From JAXMEB01 sp046348545 (GTDB lineage: Bacteria; Pseudomonadota; Gammaproteobacteria; Berkiellales; Berkiellaceae), in NCBI GenBank assembly GCA_046348545.1, contig JAXMEB010000002.1, forward strand, positions 558,001-622,000: DNA of 64,000 bases, read 5' to 3'. This document shows positions 1-10,061 of this stretch, in pieces; position 1 is the first letter of the stretch; each line of letters opens with the position of its first letter. Under the pieces are notes generated by a model. It saw only the letters and a list, made by a program, of their open reading frames with translations. It searched no databases and was not told the origin of the DNA. Position numbers and translations under genes: made by a program.

Positions 1-56
1 GGTGGAGTCGGATACATCATCTTGAGGTTTACGGCAAAACCAAAGTGAAATTGTAA
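1..56 (+). other. possible 3' end of a gene entering from the left
   Basis: Frame 3 is open from the window edge to a TAA at 54-56 and would encode a tail ending EVYGKTKVKL. It would converge on the reverse-strand TPR gene that begins two bases later. Frame 1 is also open, to a TGA at 46-48, so the reading frame is not certain. No family can be assigned from so few residues. Confidence 0.25.
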
Positions 57-57
57 T

Positions 58-1611
58 TTAGGTTTTATGTAAAAGAGACTTAAGCTGATCAAGCGTCAGC
101 CTAAAAATTATTTGGAGATCGAATAGTTTCGCTTGATAGTTTTTCCAGCGACCGATTTCAGATTCGTGTAAATTAATGTGTTTGAGCGGTTCAGGTTTTA
201 TATCTAAGAAATGATACACTGATTTAAGCGTGTCGTCGGGTTTTCTGATTAAATCTTCAAATTGTATAGAAATAATATGCTCTTTATACTGTTTTTTCCA
301 ATACAGCATCAGTAGATCGAACTCTCTGTGAAACAAAGCCAAAATTTTTAAGTCTCGGATTTGCGCCTTACTTTCAGAATATTGAAAATATTGATTTAAA
401 CAAGTATCCATATGGCTTCGCTTAAGATAAATAATTTTAGCTTTTGGAAAAAGCAGCATCAGGAGATTTAAATGGTAGATGTGTGTAAATTTAGTCAGAA
501 TCGGTAGTTTATCTTTTGGACACACTGTGGAAAGCAACTTCTGAAAATTTTCAGGTTGTTTGAGATAAGGTTCAATAGATAGATTGCCGCAGGTGTGAAT
601 TTTAGAATGATTAGCCATAATGCTTTCTAATAATGATTTACCAGCCATCGGCATGCCCACAATAAATATAGGCGTTAAAGGACTTGCTTTCAAAGCGTAA
701 GATACTGGCTTAGAATTCATGATGCTGTTGGTAAATTCCAAAAAATGATTAAAGTCGAAAGGATGAAGTTTACCTTGAATCTCATTCGCTTTTTGGTAAG
801 CATCAAAAGCAGCGTCATAATTTTTCAGGTTGTCAAAAATTTTACCAAGTCCATAATATAACTGAGCCCTATCGTCTTCTTTTAGTTTTGGATTATTCAA
901 TAAGGTGTGAATAGTTTGAATATGAGGATGATTTGGATCAGTATAGGTTTGGCACAGAGTTAATATTCGATACAATGGACCAAATCCGGGTTGAAGATTT
1001 AAACCTCGTTCAATCATAGATGTTGCGTGCAGAACATCCCCCAATTGAATATAAAGTTGAGCGAGACGATAGATTGCGGCAATAGTTCCTGGTTCTAATT
1101 GTAGTACTTTAAGATAGGTGTCAATAGCATCTTTCACTCGGCCAATTTGTTCATACTGGAAAGCCAAGTTATAGTGAACCAAGGGATTGTTAGGATTAAT
1201 TTTTAAAGCCGTCGAGTATGCTTGTATGGCTTGTTCTGCTTGATTTTGAATAGAGAAAATATTGCCTAAGTTTATGTAAGCGTATTGGTATTTGGGGTCA
1301 AGCGTGATTGCCTTTTGATAGGATGTAATCGCCTCTTCATTCTTATTTAATCCTTTTTGGGCAAATCCTAGGTTATAGTAATGCTTTGGGTTATCTCCTT
1401 GAAGGGAAATCACTTTTTTAAGTGATTCTTCAGCTTGATGATATTCATTGCATTTAAGGTAACTAATTCCAAGGAGCTCCAATGCTTTCGAATTGACCGG
1501 ATTTTCTTTAAGTAATGCGTTCAATAAGCTTTGGGCTTTTTTATGTTTGCCGTGCTGAATTAGCGTTTGGCTGAAGACAAGGTGATTGCTACTAGGTTGT
1601 TCTGCTGTCAT
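58..1611 (-). CDS. TPR-repeat protein with C-terminal sulfotransferase-like domain
   Basis: This 517-residue protein has about seven tetratricopeptide repeats (residues roughly 10-290, with units such as YYNLGFAQKGLNKNEEAI and AYINLGNIF). A sulfotransferase-like domain follows (about 313-500). That domain has the architecture of TPR-sulfotransferases, which transfer sulfate from PAPS. The 5'-phosphosulfate loop is seen as FIVGMPMAGKSLLES at 316-330, and the 3'-phosphate site as YLKRSHMDTC at 395-404. The loop departs from the usual GMPRSGTTL: the Arg-Ser-Gly-Thr core is replaced by Met-Ala-Gly-Lys, so activity is uncertain. No signal peptide is visible. The substrate cannot be inferred. TPR proteins of this kind are frequent in host-associated bacteria. 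The next gene is divergent, so the two do not form an operon. Confidence 0.8.
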   Translation of the reverse strand: MTAEQPSSNHLVFSQTLIQHGKHKKAQSLLNALLKENPVNSKALELLGISYLKCNEYHQAEESLKKVISLQGDNPKHYYNLGFAQKGLNKNEEAITSYQKAITLDPKYQYAYINLGNIFSIQNQAEQAIQAYSTALKINPNNPLVHYNLAFQYEQIGRVKDAIDTYLKVLQLEPGTIAAIYRLAQLYIQLGDVLHATSMIERGLNLQPGFGPLYRILTLCQTYTDPNHPHIQTIHTLLNNPKLKEDDRAQLYYGLGKIFDNLKNYDAAFDAYQKANEIQGKLHPFDFNHFLEFTNSIMNSKPVSYALKASPLTPIFIVGMPMAGKSLLESIMANHSKIHTCGNLSIEPYLKQPENFQKLLSTVCPKDKLPILTKFTHIYHLNLLMLLFPKAKIIYLKRSHMDTCLNQYFQYSESKAQIRDLKILALFHREFDLLMLYWKKQYKEHIISIQFEDLIRKPDDTLKSVYHFLDIKPEPLKHINLHESEIGRWKNYQAKLFDLQIIFRLTLDQLKSLLHKT

Positions 1612-1798
1612 GTTTACTCAAAATTCCCTGAAGACTCTGAGTATTTATCGGCGAGAGCACATACCCTCTTTATAGAAATATATAGTCGAATAACTTATAA
1701 AGGACTGATCCCTGGGTATATATACATTTAGCTTTGCAAATAACTTCTATTGCGGCTATTATGCTTGCCACTTTATAGTTAAATTGAGACCGCAGCAA

Positions 1799-3214
1799 AT
1801 GAGTGTAGAGACTACTGTAGATCCCTTTAAGCAATCCTTGTTCACTATCTTTAATCAAGAAGATTTTAGTCAAAAAGATTTTTTGGATATCAATGCGGTG
1901 AATGCGAAAGGGATGAGTGTCTTGCATATTGCAGCGATTTTAGATGATGCTCCCCTGGTTAAGCGCCTTGTTACCAGTGGTGCCAATCCTATGCTTGAAG
2001 ATAATATGCATCAAACTCCCTTGAGAAAAGCTGCACAATTGAAAGCGACCGAAGCGACTAAAGTGCTCGTATGTCATGCTTTGCAAGATCATCCTAATCC
2101 CATGATTCATTCTGGTATGACACTTTTTAAGAAAAAAGGGGATGGCGTAACGATAGGGGGTTTTTATCATGATGCTAATCATCAAGAGTGGCTTGTTAAA
2201 GAAGGGCACTATGATAATCCTAAAAGCGTGATTCAAGAATTTGTTGCTGGTGGACTGTTTCGTGCAATCCTAGGTGATTATGCGCCGCAAACAGAGCTTG
2301 TTTATGACGATAGTCATGCACAGCTTTTGCTGGGCTCAAAACTCATGGCGGGATTTGGACAGCTTAGGGATTATTTTCCCTACGGCAAAGTAGTTGAGAG
2401 CACTTTTAACGGCAAACCAATTGAAGGTTTAATGGATGTCGTCAGTGCAATTGTTTTTCTGAATGATACCGATGGTCACCGCGGGAATGTCGGTATTGTT
2501 GATTCTGAGAGCGGGTATCATTTTGCGAAAGTCGATCATGGATTCTCGATGGATTTCACTTGGCAGACTACTGCTTTAACTCTAGATCAATTTCGATTTG
2601 AATTAAGCGGGAATTATGATATTGAGAATATTGAAACTCTTGGATTCCATTCAGTATATAATTCAATATCGAAAATTGCAGAGACGCCTTTTAATGTGTT
2701 TTCGAATATTATCCATGAAAAGTTGGAAGAAGCCAAATCCGCTATGGCAGTATTGCAGCTGAAAGATTTTAATGAGTATTATGGCTTTGATTCGAAAGGA
2801 AATTTGGACCAGAATATTGAAAAGTATGAGCAGAAATTGATAGCCGATCTGCATAATCGTCATGAAAATTTCCAAGCAATTTCTAATTTTATGCTTTTTG
2901 AAAAATCGATTATCGATCATGATTTAGACACAGTTTTAGAATTGATGGAAACAAAAGGTATTGAATTAGAGCATAGTTTTGTTCCATTTTATGGTGTTAA
3001 GAGAGATTATTATTGGTCTGACCATAGGACCACGGGTAAAGAACTGTCTGAAAAAGCGTGGCCTGAATTGGGTACGCTGCTCAACTCAAGGGATATTTTT
3101 TCAGATACAGTTAATGCATCTAATAATGAATACTATCAATATGCTAATCCAATCATTCATGATCAATTAGGCAACGAATGGCAACTATTTATGACGGCTC
3201 TTGGTTTCCATTAG
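1799..3214 (+). CDS. ankyrin-repeat protein with PI-kinase/HipA-like catalytic motifs (candidate effector)
   Basis: An N-terminal ankyrin pair (about residues 35-95, NAKGMSVLHIAA and HQTPLRKAA) is followed by a region with an atypical-kinase pattern. Seen directly are a Lys in EWLVKEG (about 134), an acidic helix IQEFVAGGLFRAIL, a catalytic-loop-like DTDGHRGN (about 223-230) and KVDHGF (244-249). The last two resemble the DRHxxN and HIDFGF pair of phosphatidylinositol kinases. The C-terminal 220 residues are unassigned. There is no signal peptide. Ankyrin-plus-kinase architectures are known among secreted effectors of Legionella relatives, so a translocated effector is my inference. I chose the ATG at 1799; an in-frame TTG lies at 1784, and neither start has a strong ribosome site. 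Lipid kinase, protein kinase and inactive pseudokinase all remain possible. Confidence 0.65.
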   Translation: MSVETTVDPFKQSLFTIFNQEDFSQKDFLDINAVNAKGMSVLHIAAILDDAPLVKRLVTSGANPMLEDNMHQTPLRKAAQLKATEATKVLVCHALQDHPNPMIHSGMTLFKKKGDGVTIGGFYHDANHQEWLVKEGHYDNPKSVIQEFVAGGLFRAILGDYAPQTELVYDDSHAQLLLGSKLMAGFGQLRDYFPYGKVVESTFNGKPIEGLMDVVSAIVFLNDTDGHRGNVGIVDSESGYHFAKVDHGFSMDFTWQTTALTLDQFRFELSGNYDIENIETLGFHSVYNSISKIAETPFNVFSNIIHEKLEEAKSAMAVLQLKDFNEYYGFDSKGNLDQNIEKYEQKLIADLHNRHENFQAISNFMLFEKSIIDHDLDTVLELMETKGIELEHSFVPFYGVKRDYYWSDHRTTGKELSEKAWPELGTLLNSRDIFSDTVNASNNEYYQYANPIIHDQLGNEWQLFMTALGFH

Positions 3215-3314
3215 CAGCTAGGAATTGACCACTTGTAGGATTATCGATATCCATTAAAAAATATGATGCTAGAATGCGCCGAATGATAGATATTAACAGC
3301 TTTTGGGGTTCAAA

Positions 3315-5525
3315 ATGATTGGTAAAAGAAGAAGAAAAATTACTAAGAGTGATTATCCGCCTGCCAGAAAAAATAAGATCGACCATGATGACAGCGCTTC
3401 TAGACTATTAGCTAACATTAATCTATTTAACGAATATTTTGACAGCTGCATATACAGCAGCTTTTATAGAAACTTAAAGTTCAAGCTACATCGTTTATGG
3501 CATAGATATCAGTATGATACTAAGATTATTTTTCCAGATATGCCCTCACAAGAAATAATAGATCATGCTTGGGAGCTTGTAAGGGGTTGCAAATTATCAG
3601 AAGACCTGAGAGCGTATGGGGTTTTATTAAATAGTAAAATTCTAAATTTTTTAAAAACAGAAGCTGGGAGGAAAATGACCTCTCAACACCAATCTTATAT
3701 TTCAGGGTTGAAATTTGGAGCGCCATCTCAATGGTTGGGCTCTCAAATAAAAGAAAAACTCATACATCGCCAATCTTCTAATTCTGTTTGGCGTAGATTT
3801 TGTGAGTACTTCAACCTACCAGTTTTTTTGAAAATTCCTTTGTTGGGTACTTTTAGATTATATGTAACAGCACAATATCGACACCCAGAAGATAAAGTGA
3901 ATCATTCAAAGGAGGCCAGTCGAATATTTTTCAGTACTATAGTTGAAAGACTCAAGGGGACTTTTTGGGATGCACGAGCTAACTTCTTCAGAAAGAATCA
4001 GAATAATGAAGACTGTTATCGAGGTGATATTCCCTTGAATGAGGGCTCGATGGGAGAATTCACAAGCTATTGGGTTGGACACGCTACTTGCTACATGAAC
4101 ATTCCCGTATATGATACTAAACATAGGATAAAACATATTCGGTTATTAACTGACCCCGTTGAAGGTTCTTTGAACAAATTTTTATATCCAAGGAGAACTG
4201 AGGTAGGGTGTCGTGTTGAAGAGTTGCCAGGCGTTGACATAGTTTTGATTACGCATGATCATCGAGATCACTTAGATGAAAGAACGCTCGAAAAATTATT
4301 GCCTCTTCAGCCACTGCTAATTGTACCTGAGGGTGCTGAAGGCCTAGTGTCTAAAATGGGGTTTAAAAATGTTCGTGCATTACTACCTGGACAGGGTGTT
4401 GAACTCTGTGATTCCGATGGATTTCGAGTAGCCACAATTAATGCAAATGTCGCTAGGCACTGGTCAGGACGTTTTGTTCATGACGCACATGCATCGGCTT
4501 TTTTAAGCTACATCATTCAATCCAATGCACTTAATGAAAGAGATATTTTCTTTGCAGGGGATACTGCACTTTTAAGTGAAGAAGAAGTTTCCTTAATGGG
4601 AGAAAAATTCTTTATCTCTTACTTGTTCCAACCTGGTGGTCCAGATGAAAATCGCATTGATATGGAATCAACGCATCAGTCTTCTGCAGATGGCTTATTA
4701 ATCCATACACGCTTGTTGAAAATAAATATAGCCCGACTCTCAATGGAGCCTAACGACCCTGTGCGTTATGACGATTTAAATGAGATCGTTAAAACGATAT
4801 ATATGCATAACAAAACATTTAAGCTAGGTAATCTCCATCATGATGATACTGACTTGAGCATATCTAGAGTTTTAAATGCCTTGCTCTCAGTTAGAAGTTA
4901 CAAAATTCGTGAAAATAGTGTTGATTTCGATACTTTTTCAGGGCGGAAAATATATTTGTCAACACTCAAGCCATATGAATACAACATTTTAACTGAAATC
5001 CTTAAACTTCTTGCTAGCATTAATGTAATTGATGCTGATAATAAGATTAGACCGCTGACACCTAAAGAATTATGTGAGTTATTCAACAAATCAGTCTCGG
5101 TTCCTAAGATTGGAGAAAAATTGGCCATCGGTTCATTGGATCTTCCGCTAAGTCTCTTGGACCATTCTAATATTATCAATGAAAATGCGTTACAAGAATG
5201 CATCGATCATTTTGCGTCATATGAAAATTTAGCAGATGAAAATGCTATATTAGAATGCATTAAGACTCTTTTTGATAAATATAATTCAAAATGGTGGCAT
5301 GCATACACGAGAGAACATTGTGATGCTGAAATTAGTCAGCTCAAGAATTCTAATAATCTGTATGACTTATCGGAAAATCTTGATAATTTGGTTGCCAAAC
5401 AAGGCGCTGCTGATAGTCACCTCGCTAGTTATTTATTGTTTTGTTGTAATCAATTGGCAGCAATTGGGCCAAAACAGATTTCGCATGATAAATTGAGTAC
5501 CCAGAGATTTTCATTTCGCCTGTGA
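3315..5525 (+). CDS. large metallo-beta-lactamase-fold hydrolase (NAPE-PLD/UlaG-like)
   Basis: This 736-residue protein has a central metallo-beta-lactamase fold (about 250-480). It shows WVGHATCYM, LLTDPVEGS, the metal motif ITHDHRDHLD (about 312-321), ARHWSGR, FAGDT and a late ESTHQS. The order matches the N-acyl-phosphatidylethanolamine phospholipase D/UlaG-like branch, in which metal ions hydrolyse phosphodiester or related bonds. That family is usually about 350 residues, so the long N-terminal (about 240) and C-terminal (about 260) extensions are unusual and unassigned. The ATG at 3315 is preferred over an upstream TTG because TTGGGG precedes it. It converges on mfd with an 18-base gap. 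Phospholipase activity on host or bacterial membranes is possible but not shown. Confidence 0.65.
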   Translation: MIGKRRRKITKSDYPPARKNKIDHDDSASRLLANINLFNEYFDSCIYSSFYRNLKFKLHRLWHRYQYDTKIIFPDMPSQEIIDHAWELVRGCKLSEDLRAYGVLLNSKILNFLKTEAGRKMTSQHQSYISGLKFGAPSQWLGSQIKEKLIHRQSSNSVWRRFCEYFNLPVFLKIPLLGTFRLYVTAQYRHPEDKVNHSKEASRIFFSTIVERLKGTFWDARANFFRKNQNNEDCYRGDIPLNEGSMGEFTSYWVGHATCYMNIPVYDTKHRIKHIRLLTDPVEGSLNKFLYPRRTEVGCRVEELPGVDIVLITHDHRDHLDERTLEKLLPLQPLLIVPEGAEGLVSKMGFKNVRALLPGQGVELCDSDGFRVATINANVARHWSGRFVHDAHASAFLSYIIQSNALNERDIFFAGDTALLSEEEVSLMGEKFFISYLFQPGGPDENRIDMESTHQSSADGLLIHTRLLKINIARLSMEPNDPVRYDDLNEIVKTIYMHNKTFKLGNLHHDDTDLSISRVLNALLSVRSYKIRENSVDFDTFSGRKIYLSTLKPYEYNILTEILKLLASINVIDADNKIRPLTPKELCELFNKSVSVPKIGEKLAIGSLDLPLSLLDHSNIINENALQECIDHFASYENLADENAILECIKTLFDKYNSKWWHAYTREHCDAEISQLKNSNNLYDLSENLDNLVAKQGAADSHLASYLLFCCNQLAAIGPKQISHDKLSTQRFSFRL

Positions 5526-5543
5526 AAAGATCAGTCTTTAGAA

Positions 5544-8500
5544 TTACTTAAAAGTCTGCAAAATCTGATCGACTACTTGCAATCGTGTTTCAGGCTTTTC
5601 CATGTTGAAGGTGAATCGTAATTTATCTGAACCAGCTATCTGATAATGTTTAGGATTATTTTTAATTAAAGTAATCACCTTGGCAGGATCTAAATTTGGT
5701 TTATCGACAAATACGATTCGCCCCGTACTGGCATTGGCCTCGATCTTCCGGATACCGATAGGTTCGGCTTTAAGCTTAAGATTCGTAATCTGAAACAGAT
5801 TTTTAACCTCAAGTGGGAGTAAACCAAATCGGTCAATCATCTCAACTTTTAGATCATCTAGCTGTTTGCTATGTTTGGCACTCGCTATTCGTTTATATAG
5901 AATAAGCCTTGTATGAACATCTGGTAAATACTGTTCAGGAATAAACGCTGAAAGTTGAAGGTCGATTTCAGCACCAGTTGTGAGCTCTTTCATATCGGTC
6001 ATCGTTTTACCTTGCTTTAAGGTCTGAACTGCTTTTTCGAGCAATTCCATATAAAGTGAAAAACCGATGACTTCCATATGCCCACTTTGATCAGCGCCTA
6101 ATAGTTCACCAGCGCCCCGGATTTCCAAATCATGGGTTGCCAGCACAAAGCCACTGCCAAGATCTTCTAACGAGCTGAGCGCTTCAAGACGCTTGACAGC
6201 ATCGCCAGTTAACAATTTTTGAGGGGCGGTTAAGCAGTGCGCATAAGCTTGATGGTGGGAGCGTCCTACACGACCCCGTAATTGATGCAGTTGAGCCAAT
6301 CCAAATTTATCAGCACGCTCAATGATAATCGTGTTCGCAGAGGGGATATCGATCCCGGTTTCAATAATAGTGGTACAAACAAGAACGTTTGATTTTTGAT
6401 GATAAAAATCGCTCATAATTCTTTCAAGATCACGCTCATGCATTTGACCATGTGCAACACATACGCGTGCTTGAGGGATTTTATCTTGAATTTCAAGTGC
6501 GACTCGATCAATAGTGTCAACTTGATTATGTAAATAATATACCTGACCACCCCGCATGATTTCTCTCAATATTGCTTCTTGAACGATTGAAAAATCGTAT
6601 TCGTGTACAAACGTCCTGATTGAAAGTCGCTTTGCAGGCGGCGTGGCTATAATTGATAAATCGCGGATGCTCGAAAGCGCCATGTTCAAGGTTCTGGGGA
6701 TTGGTGTTGCGGTTAGGGTGAGGATATCAACATTGGCTCTGAAAGCTTTTAATTTTTCTTTTTGTTTGACGCCAAAACGATGTTCTTCATCAATAATCAG
6801 GAGTCCTAGATCTTTAAAAATGATATCGGGTTGAATCAGTTTATGGGTTCCGATAATGATATCAATTTTCCCCGCTTTGAGGGCTTCAATGGCTTTTTCA
6901 GATTCTTTTTTTGTTTGAAAACGTGAGATTACTTCTATTCGAATGGCCCAATCTGCAAAGCGATCCTTAAACGTTTCATAATGCTGTTGTGCCAAAAGAG
7001 TTGTGGGAACAAGAACAGCAACCTGCTTATTAGACATGACGGAGATAAACGCGGCCCTTAAGGCAACTTCTGTTTTGCCAAAGCCTACATCACCACAGAT
7101 TAAACGATCCATGGGCTTTTCGCTTTGCATGTCTTTCAAGACATCGGCTATCGCATTGGTTTGATCCGGGGTTTCTTCAAAAGGAAAGCTATTAGCAAAT
7201 TTAAAATAGTTTTCATCGGGTTTAGGGAAGGCAAAGCCTTTTTTGGCCTCTCTTTGGGAGTAAATGTTAAGCAACTCAGCAGCTACATCAAATGCCTTTG
7301 ATTTTGCCTTTTCTTTCGCCTTTTCCCACTGGTCGGTGCCTAATTTATTTAAAGGTGCATGTTCGGGTTGGTTTCCCGCATAGTGACTAATCAGGTGAAG
7401 TGATGAAACCGGAACATAAAGCTTATCCTGACCTGCGTACACAAGGGTCAAATATTCACTTTTATTGTCACCCAGCTCAATAACAGTTAATCCCTGATAG
7501 CGACCCACACCATGCTCAAAATGTACGACAGGCGAACCGATCGTTAATTCCGCCAAATTACGAATAGTCAGTTCAGCGCTGTTGTCAGTCGCTTGGCGAC
7601 GACGTCGCTGCATCACTTGTTGCCCATAAAGCTGACCTTCAGCAATGATCGCTTTTTGGGTATGAGGCAATAGTATCCCATGATTGATGGGGGCCACCGT
7701 GATCAGAAATCGATCGGTCTTTGTGAGAAAATCAGAAATAGAATGACAAGAGAGGGGGTGAATGTGAATTCTGCTTAAAAGTTCAAGTAGGTTTTCTTTA
7801 CGACCAGGGGATTCAGCACAAAACAAGATTTGTCCTGGATGCGATTCTATGAATAATTGGAGTCGTTCAAGCGGTTCTTTTTTTCGGACATCCAATGACA
7901 GATCAGGCATGCTGTTAAAGTTTAAATTATAATGACCGGATTTTTCAGGTAGAGACTGCTCAGTAGCCTTAATTTGTGGGTACGCTTTTAACAACCCAAA
8001 TAGTTCATTTTCTTTTAGATAAAGTAAACTGGGGTCGAGTATTGGCCTGGTAACGTCATGTCTTCGTTGTTCATATCGCTCTGATGCTTCTTGCCAAAAT
8101 CGCTGTAGACCTGATTCCACAGTCGATTGTCTGATAATGAGGCTGTTTTGGGGTAAGAAATCAAACAGTGTATTCAGTGACTCGTAAAATAAAGGTAAAT
8201 AATATTCGATGCCAGGTGGGGAAGCACCTTGACTCACTTGTTCGTAAAGCGGACATCGAAGGGGATCGCCAGAAAAACGTTCTCGCCATTGGCTTCGAAA
8301 CAGCTTGATACCCATTTCGTCTAACGGAAATTCATGTGCAGGTAGTAGCAAGAGGTGATTAACTTGTTCAAGACTGCGCTGTGTCTCTGGATCGAAATAT
8401 CTCAGCGTTTCAATCTCATCGTCAAAGAGATCAACTCGAATAGGCTGATCGACGCCCATGGGGAATAAATCAATTAAAGCCCCACGAATTGCAAATTCAC

Positions 8501-8996
8501 CATGGCTAATCACTTGCGATACCGCTCGATAACCGCTTTGAATAAGTCTTGCTCGCAAATCAGGGATATCAATTTTGTCGCCAATCTTCAGATCAAATCG
8601 ATGTCCATGGATAAAATGACTGGGTACCGTTCTTTGACATAATGTGGTAATCGGCGCAATTAAAATACCTTGCTTGGTATTGGGTAATTTAGCAAGGGTC
8701 GCTAGCCGCTCAGAGATAATATCTTGATGTGGCGAGAAGTGATCATAGGGTAGTGTTTCCCAATCTGGAAAATGTGCAATCAATGCTGAATTATTTAGAA
8801 AGACTTTTAGTTCTCTTTCAAGTTGAAAGCCCGACTGAGGATCTGCAGTGACGACGACAATAAATCGATCCGTTTCTTCTAGCAGGTGTTTGATACAATA
8901 GCTTAAACCCGCGCTGGTTAGATTGCCCCAAGCAATCTGATCGCCAGGCTTTGAGGGTAAAGGTGGTTTTTCTGGATTATGCAAATTCATAGACAT
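5544..8996 (-). CDS. mfd: transcription-repair coupling factor Mfd
   Basis: Mfd removes RNA polymerase stalled at DNA damage and recruits UvrA to the template strand. The 1150-residue length is normal. The order is an N-terminal UvrB-like module, an RNA-polymerase-interacting domain (VVHFEHGVGRYQGL), a RecG-like helicase core with Walker A GDVGFGKTEVA near residue 635, DEEH near 735 and HQLRGRVGRS in motif VI, and a C-terminal TRCF domain. The start overlaps the 3' end of the upstream DAHP-synthase-like gene by 20 bases, so the two are probably co-transcribed. A second ATG lies two codons downstream of the first. Confidence 0.97.
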   Translation of the reverse strand: MSMNLHNPEKPPLPSKPGDQIAWGNLTSAGLSYCIKHLLEETDRFIVVVTADPQSGFQLERELKVFLNNSALIAHFPDWETLPYDHFSPHQDIISERLATLAKLPNTKQGILIAPITTLCQRTVPSHFIHGHRFDLKIGDKIDIPDLRARLIQSGYRAVSQVISHGEFAIRGALIDLFPMGVDQPIRVDLFDDEIETLRYFDPETQRSLEQVNHLLLLPAHEFPLDEMGIKLFRSQWRERFSGDPLRCPLYEQVSQGASPPGIEYYLPLFYESLNTLFDFLPQNSLIIRQSTVESGLQRFWQEASERYEQRRHDVTRPILDPSLLYLKENELFGLLKAYPQIKATEQSLPEKSGHYNLNFNSMPDLSLDVRKKEPLERLQLFIESHPGQILFCAESPGRKENLLELLSRIHIHPLSCHSISDFLTKTDRFLITVAPINHGILLPHTQKAIIAEGQLYGQQVMQRRRRQATDNSAELTIRNLAELTIGSPVVHFEHGVGRYQGLTVIELGDNKSEYLTLVYAGQDKLYVPVSSLHLISHYAGNQPEHAPLNKLGTDQWEKAKEKAKSKAFDVAAELLNIYSQREAKKGFAFPKPDENYFKFANSFPFEETPDQTNAIADVLKDMQSEKPMDRLICGDVGFGKTEVALRAAFISVMSNKQVAVLVPTTLLAQQHYETFKDRFADWAIRIEVISRFQTKKESEKAIEALKAGKIDIIIGTHKLIQPDIIFKDLGLLIIDEEHRFGVKQKEKLKAFRANVDILTLTATPIPRTLNMALSSIRDLSIIATPPAKRLSIRTFVHEYDFSIVQEAILREIMRGGQVYYLHNQVDTIDRVALEIQDKIPQARVCVAHGQMHERDLERIMSDFYHQKSNVLVCTTIIETGIDIPSANTIIIERADKFGLAQLHQLRGRVGRSHHQAYAHCLTAPQKLLTGDAVKRLEALSSLEDLGSGFVLATHDLEIRGAGELLGADQSGHMEVIGFSLYMELLEKAVQTLKQGKTMTDMKELTTGAEIDLQLSAFIPEQYLPDVHTRLILYKRIASAKHSKQLDDLKVEMIDRFGLLPLEVKNLFQITNLKLKAEPIGIRKIEANASTGRIVFVDKPNLDPAKVITLIKNNPKHYQIAGSDKLRFTFNMEKPETRLQVVDQILQTFK

Positions 8997-9900
8997 CGGT
9001 TCTGGCCACAGCGGCTTTCTGGCGTTTCAAATAGGCTTCTCGGGTGATTTGTAAATCGTAAATAAACCATTCTAAATCTGATAAAGGTATGGCTTGTTGA
9101 CTATCAACTTTGGCGTTCTGCGGAAAAGGATGAAAATCAACCAAAACCATATTTGCACCAGCAATGAGGCCTTGAGCGGTGGCATGATAAATGTCTTGGA
9201 TATGGTCTGGCGCCCGATCATTGCGTCCAACAGCATGAGATGGATCGACGCAGACGCTGAGGGAGGTTAGTCTCTTAATTGTCGGGATCTGCGCGAAATC
9301 AACTAGGTTACGATGAGGGGCACTAAGACGAGTCGCCACACCCCTTAGGCAAAACACAATCTTTGGGTTACCACTTTTTGCAATATATTCCATTGCTTGA
9401 AAGGACTCTTCTAAGGTATTGGCATATCCTCTCTTATAGAGAATAGGATATTCAGTTTGTTGACCAAGTGCTTTGAGGAGTTCGAAATTCTGGGCATTAC
9501 GGGTACCCACTTGGAGCATGATACCAGTTGGATGACCTAATTGTTCAAGATGTTTGTGAATGGCTTCGATATGAGCTTCATGAGTGACTTCCATCGCAAT
9601 CACTCGGATCCCATATTGGCCTGCCAGCTCAAAGACATAAGAGAGGCACTTTTCACCCAAGCCTTGAAAGGAGTAAGGGTTGGTTCGTGGCTTATAAGCG
9701 CCCATTCGAGCACAGACTTGTCCGCATTCATGGAGTCTTTGAAAGGTCTGTTTGACGTTGTCTTTATCATCTACAGCGCAGAGGCCAGCAAATAAATGGA
9801 AGCTATCTTGCGAGAAATGGAGATCTTGATAATCAAACCCGGCTTTTAGTGTCGAGGTTTCTCGGTTGAGCTGTGGATACAGAATTGAAGGACAGGCCAT
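8977..9900 (-). CDS. DAHP synthase-like protein (type I-beta aldolase fold)
   Basis: The family condenses phosphoenolpyruvate with erythrose-4-phosphate (DAHP synthase) or arabinose-5-phosphate (KDO-8-phosphate synthase). Typical signatures are GAYKPRTNPYSFQGLG, MLQVGTRNAQNFELL, ILYKRGYANT and VCVDPSHAVGRNDRAPDH, which supply substrate and metal ligands. The 307-residue length fits a Bacillus-type DAHP synthase without a regulatory domain. The first loop is altered: the usual GPCSVE is AGLCAVDD here, so specificity is less certain. It would act at the head of the shikimate pathway in the cytoplasm. It lies upstream of mfd and overlaps it by 20 bases. The ATG at 9900 is the only good start. 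Confidence 0.8.
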   Translation of the reverse strand: MACPSILYPQLNRETSTLKAGFDYQDLHFSQDSFHLFAGLCAVDDKDNVKQTFQRLHECGQVCARMGAYKPRTNPYSFQGLGEKCLSYVFELAGQYGIRVIAMEVTHEAHIEAIHKHLEQLGHPTGIMLQVGTRNAQNFELLKALGQQTEYPILYKRGYANTLEESFQAMEYIAKSGNPKIVFCLRGVATRLSAPHRNLVDFAQIPTIKRLTSLSVCVDPSHAVGRNDRAPDHIQDIYHATAQGLIAGANMVLVDFHPFPQNAKVDSQQAIPLSDLEWFIYDLQITREAYLKRQKAAVARTDVYEFA

Positions 9901-10061
9901 GTGTGATCTGGGCGTTTATATATTCTTATGAGAGTTGCATCTTAGTCTTTGGGCTAGGTTCGATCAAGTTTTAAGAAAATTAGGTAATTGGATTACTCAT
10001 TTGCTAGTCCCTGATTGCGGCGGTAAGATGGCACAGTCATTTTTAAAGGTTAAAAGAAGCC

